Positions 1-11,332 are shown, counted from the stretch's first letter. The stretch: DNA of 64,000 bases from Cryptomeria japonica (GCF_030272615.1 NC_081407.1:316602456-316666455); one strand, 5' to 3'. The notes: generated from the letters alone by a model not told the origin. Numbers and translations: made by a program.

Positions 1-1559
1 GTGTAAGAAGACTACTGCACTTTCAGTATTTGCAAATGGGATTGTCCTCTTCATCAGATATTGTTACCTATAGTTTCATTCAGATTTTGAGAGCTTTTGA
101 TGGATTGTTAATAATGTTTAATCTTTGATGTCCTAATCTCTAGGAAAGTCAGTGATCCTTGTAGGTTTATTTTCTTTGAATGTCATCATTTTCACCTTTT
201 CATTGCTTTGTGACAGTCTCAAGCAACTTCTCTGTTCTTTTTGGCAGTGATATCTTCTTGTATTAGTGTCTTTTATGCTTGTGTTTTGTCTTCTCACTGT
301 GGCCCTTGTTTGATGTCATACTTTCATCAACTATTGTTGCTACTCAAAGCCATTCTCACTATAAAAAACTTTGTATATTCCAATTTGACTATTACAAGTC
401 CTTGTTCCACCTAATTTGATGTTTGTTGCATTGAGCTTACATGATAGTCATGCTTGTGCATACCTCTACCCTTCTCTTACATTCACTGTATTTTTATCTT
501 GCAAATGGTATGTGGCAGTGACTTACAAATGTGTCTCTGTTCATATAGCATGATTGAGATTTCTCCTTATTCATTTCTTAACTGCTTCAAACCCTGCCTA
601 TCCTAAATCTTGATGCACTTATACTCAACCCTGGCTGTCACTATTCTTCTCGTAACTGTGTTCTACTATATACATGTAACAATCCTCTTGATTTTTTTAT
701 AATTATGGAAAAGTGCAGTGTAAGAAGACATTAATCAAATTGCATCGTTTCAGGAAGCAAGTGAAAAATTTTGAAGACAGGTAAAATAAATGTGACTAGT
801 TGTGGGAAACGAATGAATTATTCCATTGATCAAGTACAAGCTGTGGGTTTGCGTAGAACCTGCCTCAGGAACTGCATCTATTAATTTCTTCCCTTTTCTA
901 AATTTTTCTCAAATAATATGTTCCATATCTTCTGCCAAACTACCCATCGATGGTGGCAGGAAATTTGACTTTTTGTAGTATGAGTGCATAAATAGAAGTA
1001 ATCAATGAGTAATGTAAGTGTCATGTTTTGAGAATCTTTTAGAAACTTGAAAACATGTCAATGTTGCAGCAGCTGGTGGCCTTTATCTTATTTGTTTTCT
1101 CATCTTCACTTCCGTTCAACTTCAGAGTGGAGAGCGTAGGAACCAATATCAAGGTAAATCGACAAACCATAATTATAGTGTCAATACTTACAACTTCTAT
1201 TTGGGTATTATTAAGTGGAAAAATGCTGATAAAATGTATTGCTTGATCTACAAAACTATATCGTATACATGGGTGGTAGTAGAGCCCATCAAAATCTAGA
1301 GGCTGAAAAGTTGTATAATAGTAGAGCCCATATAAATTAAGTCTCATTAGGGCTAGTATACGAAAAAAATTAAATTGTTGATGGATGTATCAAATCAGGT
1401 TCTTGTGATCTTTTCTAATCTATTTTCTTGATTGCTATGAAGTTATAGCATAAATAATAAAGGCTAGTAGAATTTAACTGGCAGTTATTAATACCATGTA
1501 ATCTTTAGCCATTTTATAACAAAGACATAAAATCTAACCTGAATTGGAATGTTGAACAG
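1..1559. other. AT-rich sequence, no supported gene
   Basis: No ORF here resembles a known protein and no repeat boundary was found. The only point of note is a weak exon candidate at 1055-1153, listed separately. The stretch could be intron of the degraded gene whose exon lies at 1560-1745, but nothing seen links the two. Confidence 0.4.
1055..1153 (+). other. possible first exon with signal-peptide-like start
   Basis: An ATG opens a 33-codon stretch with a hydrophobic core (LVAFILFVFSSSL) like a secretory signal peptide, ending at a donor-like AAG/GTAAAT. It lies about 400 bases upstream of a serine carboxypeptidase-like exon on the same strand, and such enzymes are secreted, so it could be exon 1 of that relic. 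No homology was recognised and the intervening exons expected of that family are not seen. It may be chance. Confidence 0.15.
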
Positions 1560-1745
1560 AAATGATTATGACAAACCTCCAGTTTCTAAATTTTTATTGG
1601 AAGGTGTTTGGGAACATAAATTTCAGAAGGCATGTGCTCATTCAGATGTTCCTGATCTTCCATTTGCTTGTGAAATTAGGATGATCGGGTTGCTACACTT
1701 TGATTAAATGGTGAATCAGTGAGGGCGGCTATTCATGCTGAGAAG
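1560..1745 (+). pseudogene. serine carboxypeptidase-like (S10) exon relic
   Basis: Near the end of this stretch one frame reads DDRVAT, then L, a stop, then LNGESVRAAIHAEK, and stops at a splice donor (AAG/GTATGCC). This is the family pattern 'DDxVATxWLNxxxVRxAIHA' of plant S10 carboxypeptidases of the SCPL20 kind, which lies upstream of the catalytic Asp and His exons. The stop (TGA) replaces the conserved Trp (TGG). A one-base shift is needed to join the preceding PDLPFAC segment. An acceptor-like CAG lies just before 1560. No exon with the catalytic Ser, Asp or His was found in the window. It is a dead exon fragment, and the family call rests on about 20 residues. Confidence 0.6.
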
Positions 1746-3046
1746 GTATGCCATCAATTTCAAATGGTTGTGTCTTCTTTCATTTGCTTGCAACATTGTG
1801 TTTTTGTGGAAAATAAATTTATTGTCTCTTTTGCCCCCTTTTCAGTAAGATATTAGAACCTACTTTGTAGAACTTAAGAATTATGCCAAAATATATATAT
1901 TTTTGTAACATGTTGTTTCTTGACTATTAAATCATCTACTTTATGAAATGTGTGAGAATGGATAGTCTTCTGACCGTTGCCAAAATCTTGCCCTTCAACT
2001 GAGGGGACTTCTGTTGGACTTTCTTCCATTGAGTAAAGCTTGATCTTTTTAAAATTTCTTCAACTTTGTGGCTTCGGTTTGATTGAAAAAAGGTTACGAA
2101 TCCTCCTTTTCTTTTGGGTCAAATTGGAGACACCCCAGGCACTTTGAATTTAGGAATGGTCCCCAAATGTTAGATTTGATCGATGAGGAGGGAGCTTATG
2201 TGTCAAATTCCACATCTGTTAACCTTTTAAGAATATTATGATTTTAATTGTATTTCGTGTCCCCTCCTCCCCTAAGATTCTGGATTGACTCGTAAGCCCA
2301 TTTTTCATTCCTCATGGACTTGGGGAAAGTAACGTAGGGAAATGAAAGTACTTAAATTAAGAACCTAGATTATGGGGGCTGCAGGTGTTATGTAAAAGAG
2401 CTATTATTTTTAAAAGAATGTTGTTAGCCAAAGATTATGTGGGTGTATTTTGGAGGGAAGGGAGAAGAATTTGAAATTTGCATACTTAATCGAGACAGGG
2501 ATCCAGAGAATGCATGCTTGTTTATCCATTAAATTTACTGCAATAGATTGGACACCCTATTCATCTATCACTAGAAAGTGGAGGACAAAACCTCCTAGTT
2601 TCCATGGCTAGTTGGTAGACGAAACCCCTTGAACCAGTTGTGAGCAACTCCACACAAAGATAGTTATTGAGCTTCATTGATTTGTTGTTTGGACAAGACT
2701 TGCTTATCTAAGTTTAAGGTGTCTCTTTTAGCACCTAGGTTTTGTAATTATGAGGTGGTTCCTACAGCACCATTGGCTATAGATTCATCATATTTCTTGA
2801 TTATAATATTGTTGTTATTGTTCTTTAAAGCCAAGTCAAGTAAATTGACTGTAAATGTAATTTTTGTTGTAAAAAGAGAAGTAATTAGTTATTGTGAGTT
2901 GCTATGTTGATTGTTCGTTTTGCAAGAGTTTATAATTCATTTCTACATATTCTACTAAGTATATTGCTTGTTTCATTAGATTTGATTTGAATTAAGATTT
3001 ATTCATTGGTGTTCCTTGAAGTTAAATGCTGATTCAATCTTTGTAG
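1746..3046. other. no gene seen between two protease relics
   Basis: AT-rich sequence without recognisable coding potential. The 77-codon ORF at 2677-2910 has no recognised similarity and is probably chance. Confidence 0.4.
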
Positions 3047-3356
3047 CGATGCTAATTTTCTTGCTGCCTTCGACAATGCCACAAACAATGGAGTAGATAT
3101 CATCTCTATTTCAATAGGTCCTCTTCCTCCTCAACCAAGCTTTTTTGTTGATAGCATATTGATTTCATCTTTCCATGCCTTCAAATAGGGAATTTTTGTC
3201 TCCGCATCTACTAGAAACAGTGGAATGCCAAACATCGCTACCAATGTTGCTCCATGGATTTTCACAGTTGCAGCCTCCTCCATCGACAAAAGTTTCAAGT
3301 CCGATGTACTTCTCATAGACAATATAACACTTCATGTATTTATCTCTTAATTCAAC

Positions 3357-3390
<34 letters not shown>

Positions 3391-3526
3391 TGTATCAAAT
3401 CCACCTAGTATAAACTAAGTTTTGCTTGTAGGGAGAAGCTGTAAATCCTATCACACAAAATGGGTTCGCTGGCCTTGTCCTTGCAAGCAACTGTGCAACC
3501 CCTAGTGTTTCTCAGACAAATGCAAG
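3047..3526 (+). pseudogene. subtilisin-like protease (S8) two-exon relic
   Basis: Exon A (3047-3334) follows an acceptor (TTTGTAG) and reads DANFLAAFDNATNNGVDIIS, then SISIGP, FHAFK, a stop, GIFVSAS, and NVAPWIFTVAASSIDKSFKS. This is the stretch of plant subtilases running from 'AFDxAxxDGVDIISxSIG' through the oxyanion-hole region to 'APWxxTVAASxxDRxF'. The usual SAGNSGP is changed to STRNSGM, and a TAG replaces a Lys codon. Exon B (3432-3526) follows another acceptor and continues with GEAVNPIT and LVLASNC, ending at AAG/GTAATT. The catalytic Asp, His and Ser exons are absent. The intron positions indicate an intron-containing plant subtilase. It may be an old gene remnant or a fragment captured by the CACTA element whose right end lies at 4835. 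Confidence 0.75.
3359..3387. repeat. (TA)n microsatellite
   Basis: An uninterrupted TA run of about 28 bases within the intron between the two subtilase exon relics. Confidence 0.9.
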
Positions 3527-3892
3527 GTAATTTGCAAAATCTGATTTAATGCACATGTTTGTACTCTAACAGAGGGAATAAATTTAGTTTTATTTGTCAA
3601 TTATTCAAACAGTTTTATGACTGGTGAACACACTGGATCCCACAAAAGTAAATGGAAAAGTACCTAAATATACATTATTAGACCATCATTAGTTGGATCC
3701 CACCTGGTGAAGCTTCAGAGGAGGACCTAAAATATGCTTTACTACATGGTTCCTAAGGCCTTTGACAACATATGCTAGATCGAGGGGAGAAAATAGTCAC
3801 GTGAGGTAAGCTCTTTATAATATTATATGACATGCAATAATTTAATTAGAGGTATTAAGTTATTCTAATAAGTTAAATTGTGTTGTGTATAG

Positions 3893-4144
3893 GAAGCCCA
3901 ACAATCAAAGTCATCAGGTAGTGAGCATGAAGAGGAGCTACAGGAACATGATGAATTGTTTGTTACACAAAATGATTCCATTGTCATTCTTGAACCTCGA
4001 CAGGAAACCATCCTTGAATTTCAGCAAGTGGGAGACAAGAATAATGACGAGGGTGTTCAATGTGATGAACAATCCACAACCACAATTAGAATAGTGTATC
4101 ATAGAAAGAGGACACAAAGGAAGAGGATGGATAGAAACAAATGA
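3893..4144 (+). CDS. possible last exon, transposon-related, unrecognised
   Basis: After an intron-like gap whose acceptor is TGTATAG, an open frame of 83 codons runs to a TGA. It is acidic and Glu/Gln-rich at first (SSGSEHEEELQEHDEL) and basic at the end (RIVYHRKRTQRKRMDRNK). An upstream piece at about 3700-3805 ends at a donor-like GAG/GTAAGC. I recognise no domain. Because it ends 400 bases before a CACTA-type terminus and on a compatible strand, it may be the 3' exon of a protein carried by that element. It could equally be a host exon. Confidence 0.3.
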   Translation, partial: EAQQSKSSGSEHEEELQEHDELFVTQNDSIVILEPRQETILEFQQVGDKNNDEGVQCDEQSTTTIRIVYHRKRTQRKRMDRNK

Positions 4145-4544
4145 ACAAAAGACATATTTTCTTCCTATCATTGTTCAATTTTCATTGCAATTATAAACCT
4201 ATTTGTATCATCATACTTGTTTAATGAATACTTGTCAATTTATTCACTCTCAAGCTCTTTCTTAAGAACATGAGTTGTTTGTTGTTTCTTAAATAATTAT
4301 CAATTTTGTCTACAAAAACAAGCCTCTTTTCTTGTATGGAGTTAGTTTGTTATGGTATTTTGTTCAGTGTTTTGTAAGAAATTAAATATGATTACTTTGA
4401 ATATTTTATTGCTATTTGGAAACATTTTGGTTGAAAACTACACAAAAAATATTTTTTTAAAAATTGTTTATTTTTTTAATACATTTGGGTTAAAAACTAC
4501 ACAACAAATATTTAAAATAAATTGTTAATTTTTTTAGTACATTT

Positions 4545-4835
4545 TTTTATATAGTCTCTAGAGAGACAATAGTTGAGATTTTAAGACATATTGTCTCTTG
4601 AGAGACTATGATTTTAACCCCAATTATTGTCTTTAAAGAGACAAATGTGAAATTGTCTCTACAAAGACAAAAAAATTTTTATATAGTCTCTATAGAAACA
4701 ATTTTAAAGACGATAATTTAAGACACTCGGTTAAAGACATTTTTTAAGACAATACTGAACTTTTTTTTTGTCTCAAGTTGAATTTGCAAAAATTGTCTCA
4801 AATATTGTCTTAAAACACCCCTCTATGTAATAGTG
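4545..4835 (+). mobile_element. right end of a CACTA/EnSpm DNA transposon
   Basis: About 15 short GTCTC, GAGAC and AAGAC motifs in both orientations are packed into 270 bases. They end in ...TATGTAATAGTG, the complement of a CACTA start, followed by CGG as a candidate 3-bp target duplication. Subterminal motif arrays plus a TAGTG terminus are the family signature of CACTA elements. The matching left end (CACTATTACATAG) was not found between 1 and 4545, so the element is truncated on the left or starts before the window. The subtilase relic and the exon at 3893-4144 could be its cargo. Confidence 0.65.
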
Positions 4836-4920
4836 CGGGAAAGCCGCAACCCCTTCCTCCCCATCTCCCTTTGCCTTTGCCTCTGCCTCTGTCTCCACCT
4901 CCGCCATTATCATTCTCCAT
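4836..4920 (-). pseudogene. Gly/Arg-rich N-terminus cut by CACTA insertion
   Basis: On the minus strand an ATG at 4920 starts MENDNGGGGDRGRGKGKG and stays open up to the exact CACTA terminus at 4835, where transposon sequence takes over. The composition is RGG-like and low-complexity, as in RNA-binding proteins or as chance purine-rich DNA. An acceptor-like TTTTTACAG lies just upstream, so this could be the start of a second exon following the ORF at 4944-5297. No family is recognised. Confidence 0.25.
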
Positions 4921-4943
4921 ACTTTCTACACTGTAAAAATGAT

Positions 4944-5297
4944 TTACCCACAAATATTTAAATGCCCATTAAGGAGGAAATAATTTACATAATTTAGAAA
5001 GCACCCTACAGAAGTGGGGGCTAACATTCTTCTGACTATGGTGGTACCACTGCCCATCTCGGAGGATTTGTTAAAAGAAAGGCGTTTATTCAACAAATTT
5101 TCAAACGTGTAAGGCATAGATTCATACCAAAGAGCTTGGAGAACATATCCAACGTCCCTGTCACTTTCCGCCTTCAGTTCATACAGAAGATATACAATAT
5201 TTTCGACCGGAAATTCGCGCCAGTTTAAGCAATTATAGAAAGCATCCGCCTTATCTGTAATTTGACACACTTTCGGCCATACTCCGATAACGTACAT
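4944..5297 (-). CDS. hypothetical protein or first exon, 117 aa
   Basis: An open frame with balanced amino-acid use (several Trp, Tyr and Cys) unlike the AT-rich noise around it. It contains DAFYNCLNWREFPVEN and VGYVLQALWYESMPYTFE. A CTATAAAGGG on the same strand lies 24 bases upstream of its ATG. I do not recognise the protein. If it is a gene, the ORF at 4836-4920 may be a later exon and the CACTA insertion would have broken it. A GT donor lies near 5008. Confidence 0.35.
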   Translation of the reverse strand: MYVIGVWPKVCQITDKADAFYNCLNWREFPVENIVYLLYELKAESDRDVGYVLQALWYESMPYTFENLLNKRLSFNKSSEMGSGTTIVRRMLAPTSVGCFLNYVNYFLLNGHLNICG

Positions 5298-5320
5298 ACA
5301 AACGTTTTCTCTACTCGCTG

Positions 5321-5330
5321 CCCTTTATAG
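5321..5330 (-). promoter_or_regulatory. TATA-like box, minus strand
   Basis: CTATAAAGGG on the minus strand, 24 bases before the ATG at 5297. The spacing implies an almost leaderless transcript or a different start codon, so the call is tentative. Confidence 0.25.
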
Positions 5331-7169
5331 AATGTTCCCTTCCATCCCTTAAATGTTTTGATCTGAGTGAATCGTTGGAAAAAGCATGATTTGTTTCAAG
5401 AACTGTAATCGGTCGTATCGAGGCATTCCAGCGAGTAGAATAGAAGACTGGTGCGATTTGATTGTGCAGATGATTTTGGATCTTTCATAACGTCATTGGT
5501 GACAGGAAGAAAACAAATTTTATTTTTCCAAAGGATGGGGTTCGTTGCTTGTTATTCAACATCTTGTTTCCATACTGTTTGGGACATCATTTGAATCATA
5601 GTGTTCTTAAGACATAAGTAATTTCAGAAAATCTTAGGACAGTAATAAATGTAAATCAGCACGAGAAATGGTTTAATAAAATACCTCCCAATACTAAATG
5701 CCACGTATTCCCTTTTTTTCCTATAATAAAATCTTTTAAATAAAACATATAAACACATTTGAAATGATTTATTTATTTATTTAATAATAGAGTTGAATCT
5801 TTTTTATTTAAACAATCTAAGTGGAGAGGCTAGCCATAGAATCTTATGTTGCAGTCATGTACATGAAAACTAAAACTTCATTTATTTATTAAAATAAATA
5901 TATTTCTAAAAAATTAGTATTTTTAAATATTAAGATATTTCAATTTTTAAAATATATATTAATGAAATCTGATATATAAGTATATAATAAACTAGCATAT
6001 CTATTTTTTAAAGAATATAGATAAAGTGTGTCGAAACATGTCATATGTGTTCATTATTCTACTTAAAAAATTGTTATATTATTTATTATAATTAATGTTA
6101 AATCCTTACTATATTATGATAGTGAAATTTATATTAAATTATTATTAAGATATGATTATATTATTATGTTTTAATATACTCGTGTTTTTTATATTTTTAT
6201 ACTTTCATTAAACTCTTTACAAAAGTAAAAATACCAAATTATATTATTATATTTCTATTAAACTCTTGACAAAAGCAAAAAAAAATTTTTATTAAGACTA
6301 CATTATTATTTTGTTCTCATATCATTATTTTTTTATTTTATATTCATTCTTATCCTTATCCTTGAGAAAAAGGTGGATTTTATGTAGGCACACTTTTGAT
6401 CCCCCATAGTTAATGATATTATTTCTCATCTATTATCATACTCCTATTTTAGTATATTATTATTCAAAACAATGTAAATTTTTTTTTCAAAGGTGGGCAT
6501 AGGCTTCTCTTTGTTCTTTGGCCCAAAGCAGTGATTCCACTCATCCTCCAATTGGCATCAATATGAAGGATTCTTTATGCGATGTTCTTCTATCGCATGT
6601 TCATATGGTGGGACCTAGTTCCAAAATGCGAGCACATGAAAAAATGCCATGTGTCTCTACCAAGCCTCTTTCAATTAGCATGTGTGTGGCATATTTTCAT
6701 TGAATTGTAATTTTTAAGTCTATTGCATGTTCTTTAAGATTGGCCTACCAACAAAATGTGACTAAGCGAGAGCCCGTCAGTTGGGAGGCATAAAGAGGTT
6801 GTTCACTGGTAGATAAGTGTTGCTATATTGGAGGCAAAGATGAGAATGGAAGTGAATGTACTATAATCACATTTATTGTTCATATTGTATACTTGACCTC
6901 TTTTCTCAGTAGATTTATTTCATGTAAGTGTTTTTCCATATAAATCCTATGTTATGTGGTGCTTCTATGTTCTCAATTTATGCATCATTGCTACTATGTT
7001 ATGGTGCTGATATTCTTGTTTATTTGTTGTTGTAAGTTCACATAAGATAGGGTTATTAAGCATGACTTATAGGCTAATTTTTGGCACCATTATGAAGAAG
7101 GATCTAATCATGGTTTTTCACATTAACGCAACATAATTTTCTTAATTTTATAAAAGCTTCAGGTTTTCA
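5331..7169. other. AT-rich intergenic sequence
   Basis: I see no gene, element end or RNA here. The part from 5700 to 6480 is very AT-rich with many TTTATT/AATATA runs. The short ORF at 6518-6703 has no recognisable similarity. Confidence 0.5.
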
Positions 7170-7557
7170 TGTTGGAGCAATTTTAGGATAATTATCCAAT
7201 TAATTATTAATTAGGTCCTTTAATTGCTTTTTCACTTAAGCTAAACTTAGGTGCTTTTTTATTATCTAGAGTTTGTTGTTCAAACATTAGTTCTAGATGT
7301 AGTTGAGCTTAATTTAGCTCCTACTTTGTATTGCTTTAGTTCTCCTAATTTTAGCATTAAGGTTTGCACCTAGTTTCATTCATCCTTTATAAATATTTAT
7401 TCGTTCATTGTAATTATATCTTCAATAATTCTTTGTGCATAATAAAAAAATTTCTGGTTGTTATAGAGCATATTATCTTTGCTTGATCTCTTTTCTGTGA
7501 TAAGCGTTTTGCTTGCAAATGATTCTTGACTCCTTTGGTTGATCATCAACTTCTACA
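7170..7557 (+). repeat. 5' LTR of copia element 1
   Basis: Starts TGTTGGAGCAATTTTAGG and ends CTTCTACA. Aligns along its length with 10942-11332, sharing stretches such as AACATTAGTTCTAGATGTA and TTGATCATCAACTTCTACA. Confidence 0.9.
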
Positions 7558-7571
7558 TGGTATCAAAGATT
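7558..7571 (+). other. primer binding site of copia element 1
   Basis: TGGTATCAAAGATT directly after the LTR corresponds to the copia consensus TGGTATCAGAGC, complementary to the 3' end of initiator Met-tRNA, with one clear mismatch in the core. Confidence 0.8.
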
Positions 7572-8739
7572 TTATGTGAAGTTTTTATTCGCTTTCTTGA
7601 GGGATCCAACCTGAGGTAAATTTTATGTGCACTTTGGGCTCAAATGGAGGTTTACATTGTGTCCGCGGCATCCAAAAACCCTAAGATTGATTGTCATTTC
7701 ATCATAATCCAAGTAGTTAAAAAATTGGGTCAAATTGGCTAAGGAAATGAAAATTGAGGCGACATCCGGGGCTAGCTAAAAAATATGGGTATCGTGGAGC
7801 GAACCCAACCTTACCATCACACTCAAAGAAGCTAAGAACCCCAAAAATGCTTCTCCAAATGTGAATCAATGATAAAAAATTTGTGTTTGCACATAGTTCA
7901 GTATGAACTGTATGGATCCATAGAATTCTTTAAGGTCACACTAGTTCGTAATACACAGGCGCAAGGGTTAAAATTCTAGGTCATAATTGCAAGCAAAAGT
8001 AAATATTTGTAGGTTCATTTTTTCTTTGGTTTCACAAAAAGTTTTCTTGAAATTTTCAAATCCAAATCACATGGGTGCGTATTAAATAAAAGGGTTTAAA
8101 AAAAACTTTTTCAAAAGTCGAAGAAAGTGATGGGATGTAATTTTTCTGGAGTAAAAGCACCTTTTTGCAGATTTTCTGACATCGGCAGCCCATCCTCAAA
8201 TTGTTGGCAAACTTCACTAAAAAAGCACCCAGCTAAAAATAGTGAACCTCTAAATTTAGCAAAAAAAAATTTAAGTAAAAAGTTGTTGTTGGTTTTTCGC
8301 TCATAACTTTGTCATATGGAGTCAAAATCGGGAACACAAGATATCGTTGGAAAGTTAATTCCAATGTCGATTCAAATTGGTGGTAGTTTTGTCAAATTCT
8401 ACACCAATTTTTTGTATTCGGACTCCGTTTTTGACTTTTGCACATCATTTGAAAGATCTCAAACTCCTTTATTCAAATTTGCAATCAAATTTTCTAGAAT
8501 ATTCACCAGGGAATTACTGATCTCAGTTTTGTCATTTCTTGATTTTTTTATTTCTCAACTTATACAAGTGCAAAAGGGTTTGTTTTTCTTGTTGTGGTGG
8601 GGTAGAATCATCATCTTTCAGATTCCTATATTACTCTAACCCTAGCCTAATGGTAGATCCTTCTATTGAGAGACTCGCCCCTCATAACTATCATAGCAGG
8701 AAGACTATAATCATCAAATTGCTTCGTTCTAGGGGTTTA

Positions 8740-9470
8740 TCGTCTTGTTTAGATCAAACCTAGCCAACTTGACTTCTAAGATTGAGATCATTCAACATAG
8801 GGACAAGACAAAATAGGCTATGGGTTTGATTGGCCTACATGTTTCAAAAAGTCTATGATTCCATATTGATTCTTGCACCTCTCCTACGGCTATGTGGCTC
8901 AAATTTGAGAAATTTTTTAGGGGTATTAATGAATTTCATTCACTTCAACTTGACACAGATTTGACATCATTGACACTTGATTCATTTTCTTCCATTAAGG
9001 ACTTTCTAGATAAGTTCAAATCTATTAGATCATAGTTGCATGGTTGTGGCAAGCAAAAGACTGACAAGGGGTTTATCTTATTGGTTATATCCAAGCTTTG
9101 AGGCCAATTTCAATTCTTTGCTCCATCATTATATTCCACCAAGGATGTGTTGGGCATTGCATTCACTATGCCTTCATTTGAGGTTTTTAATGAGTGCTTG
9201 ACATGGGAGCAGACCAAGCTATCACGACTTGATTTAGTTCTTAGTTCCAAATGTCAGGCCTTGGTTGCTCAGACTCCTATATCTACAAGGAAAAAGAAGA
9301 AGAAGAAGAAGTTGACGAATAGAGGTACATAATCTACTCCTCCGTGTTGAGAGTCTCGTGCACATTATTTATATTCTTTCACCTCTTCCAAGAGGTCATC
9401 ATCTAAGAAGGACAAACCCAAGTGTGCTTATTTAACCAAGACAAGACATGATGAGAATTAGTGTTATGCA
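8740..9470 (+). pseudogene. copia element 1 gag relic
   Basis: One frame reads WLKFEKFFRGINEF, LTLDSFSSIKDFLDKFKSIR, a stop, then LHGCGKQKTDKG. This is the UBN2-type gag core of copia elements. Later CAYLTKTRHDE and CYAE are a decayed CCHC knuckle. Stops and frameshifts interrupt it throughout. It overlaps an (AAG)n run at 9289-9311. Upstream, 7572-8739 is leader with no recognised coding; the 107-codon ORF at 8316-8639 matches nothing I know. Confidence 0.65.
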
Positions 9471-9654
9471 GAGTAGATTGGTCAGCTAAATAACTTCTTC
9501 AAAATTTAGAAGAATAATACTCAACTACCTTCATCTAGTGCATACTCTTCCACCACTTTAGGACCTGGACATTTTGGGTATTCGTTTATGGCATGTGGTG
9601 AAGGCAAGATGAAAGGCCATACTCTCTTTGCATTGACACATTCTCAATCCCCCG

Positions 9655-10100
9655 AGTGACTTCCAGACTCAAGAGCTTCACATCATATGGCGTCATCAAA
9701 GGGTATGTTCTCTTCTTTTGAGAATCATGCATTTCCATAGGTTTTGATGGGCAATAACACTTACATGAGTGTTAATGGGAGTGGTTTTACTGAGGTTGAT
9801 CATGGCACATTTAATAATGTTCTTTGTGTCCCTATATTATCTTCCAAGCTTCTTTCCATCTACTAGATGACTCATAGTTGGACAGGAAAGACAGTTGAGT
9901 TCACCCCTAATTCAGTGCTCATTAGAGATTTGCATAGTAGAGAGCTTGTTGTACTTGGCAGTGTTGATCATGCATCCCAATTGTATGATTTCTCACATTT
10001 TTCTCCCATTGAGCATGCATATGGTCCTAACTCATATGCATTGAGAGTAGATCAGAAATCTAAGGAGACATTTGATCACTTGAACCTATGTGTATTTTAG
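9655..10100 (+). pseudogene. copia element 1 protease and pre-integrase relic
   Basis: The frame reads WLPDSRASHHMASSKGMFSS, matching the aspartic protease motif DSGAxHHM with Gly changed to Arg. It continues to VLCVPILSSKLLSIY, a stop, THSWTGKTVEFTPNSVLIRD and ending LYDFSHF, the strand between protease and GAG-pre-integrase in copia polyproteins. After 10100 the expected integrase, RT and RNase H are not found. Only about 840 bases of unrecognised sequence precede the 3' LTR, so roughly 3 kb of pol is deleted. Confidence 0.8.
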
Positions 10101-10930
10101 TCATCCACAGTGGTTCATGAGACTTTTTTTTATCCTTCTCCACCTCCTTATTCTTCAGAGATCAGTTTAGCTCAACAAGTTGATTGTTCCCTTCTAGTTT
10201 TATCAAAGTGGGATGAGTACTTGCTAGATATTGTAGGGTTATTTAATACATCACATACTCCATTAATTAGGAACATGATTGAATATATTCTATTCCTTCT
10301 TATGGCAATTTGAGCATTCATGTCATCCCATCTTTAGTGCCTTCAAAGGTTGTTTAATAGGTATCTTCACAACATTTTGGATTTGCTTCAATTGATCTGA
10401 CATCTTTTGATTCAGACGGTTGGATAGTTGACCAATATTTCATGGAACACATCAAAAGACTTGTCATTCCATCTCCTTTCATGCAATTGTCTCAGTCTTG
10501 GCCACTTGATTTGTTTCTTCCTAAGGGTAGGAATGTGGTTTACCTCTCTTGGATCTTCATCAACATATATCTTCAATCCTTCATTTTCAGCATTGAAGCT
10601 TATCTCTTATGAAAGGATACATTGACTCTTCTTTTATCTCCCATGGGGGGTATATTGATTATACTATATGAATGATTTAGTACTTGGGGGGCCACTTGTA
10701 GCCTTTCATCTTAGTCACATGTAATACCTTTTGCATTTCATTGCATCCCTCGTTTTTGGAGAGGAGTTTTTTCCCATGTGGGTTTTTTCCTTTTCTCCAT
10801 TTAGAGAGACCTTACTGGTGTGAGTTGCATTGGTTTATAAATGAGTACCTGATCAAACCTAGTTGCCAGGACTCATTCATGCATGCATTTTGCGTTATCA
10901 TTAGCTCTTTAGCTTATCCCTAAGTTAATC

Positions 10931-10941
10931 TTAAGGGGGGT
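10931..10941 (+). other. polypurine tract of copia element 1
   Basis: TTAAGGGGGGT immediately before the 3' LTR, the plus-strand primer position. Confidence 0.65.
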
Positions 10942-11332
10942 TGTTGGAGTAATTTTAGGACAATCATCTAATTATTTAAACTAATTAGGTCCTTTAATTC
11001 CTCTTTTACTTAATCTAAACTTAGGTGCTTATTATTATCTAGAGCTTGCTTTTCTAACATTAGTTCTAGATGTATTTGAGCTTAATTTAGCTCCTACTTT
11101 GCATTGCTTTGGTTCTCCTAATTTTAGCATTAGTTTTTGCACCTAGGGTTTCATTCAGCATTTAAAATGATTCATTATTTCATTGTAATTAAATCTTATG
11201 TCATTCTTTGTGCATAATGTAGAATTCTTTAGTTGTTATAGAGCATATTATTTTTGCTTGATTTCTTTTGTTTGATAGGTGTTTTTCTTGCAAATGATTA
11301 TTGGCTCTTGTGGTTGATCATCAACTTCTACA
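10942..11332 (+). repeat. 3' LTR of copia element 1
   Basis: Begins TGTTGGAGTAATTTTAGG and ends CTTCTACA. Pairs with 7170-7557. Confidence 0.9.

Larger units (their letters stand above)
7170..11332 (+). mobile_element. Ty1/copia element, 4.2 kb, internally deleted
   Basis: Two similar LTRs (388 and 391 bases) starting TGTTGGAG and ending TTCTACA flank an internal region. A Met-tRNA type primer site directly follows the left LTR, and a purine tract directly precedes the right one. Only gag, protease and pre-integrase relics are found. Integrase core, RT and RNase H are missing, so it is a dead or non-autonomous copy. The LTRs differ at many positions and by small indels, so it is old. Flanking pentamers (TTTCA and GTCCA) match at three of five positions only. 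Its right end abuts the Athila-like integrase relic at 11347. Confidence 0.85.

Noticed and set aside
1039-1347. 102-codon minus-strand ORF
   Set aside because: Low-complexity, no splice or promoter context, overlaps a better plus-strand candidate; no similarity recognised.
8316-8763. ORFs of 107 and 74 codons
   Set aside because: They lie in the leader of copia element 1 and read Phe/Ser-rich AT sequence. No copia or other domain is visible.
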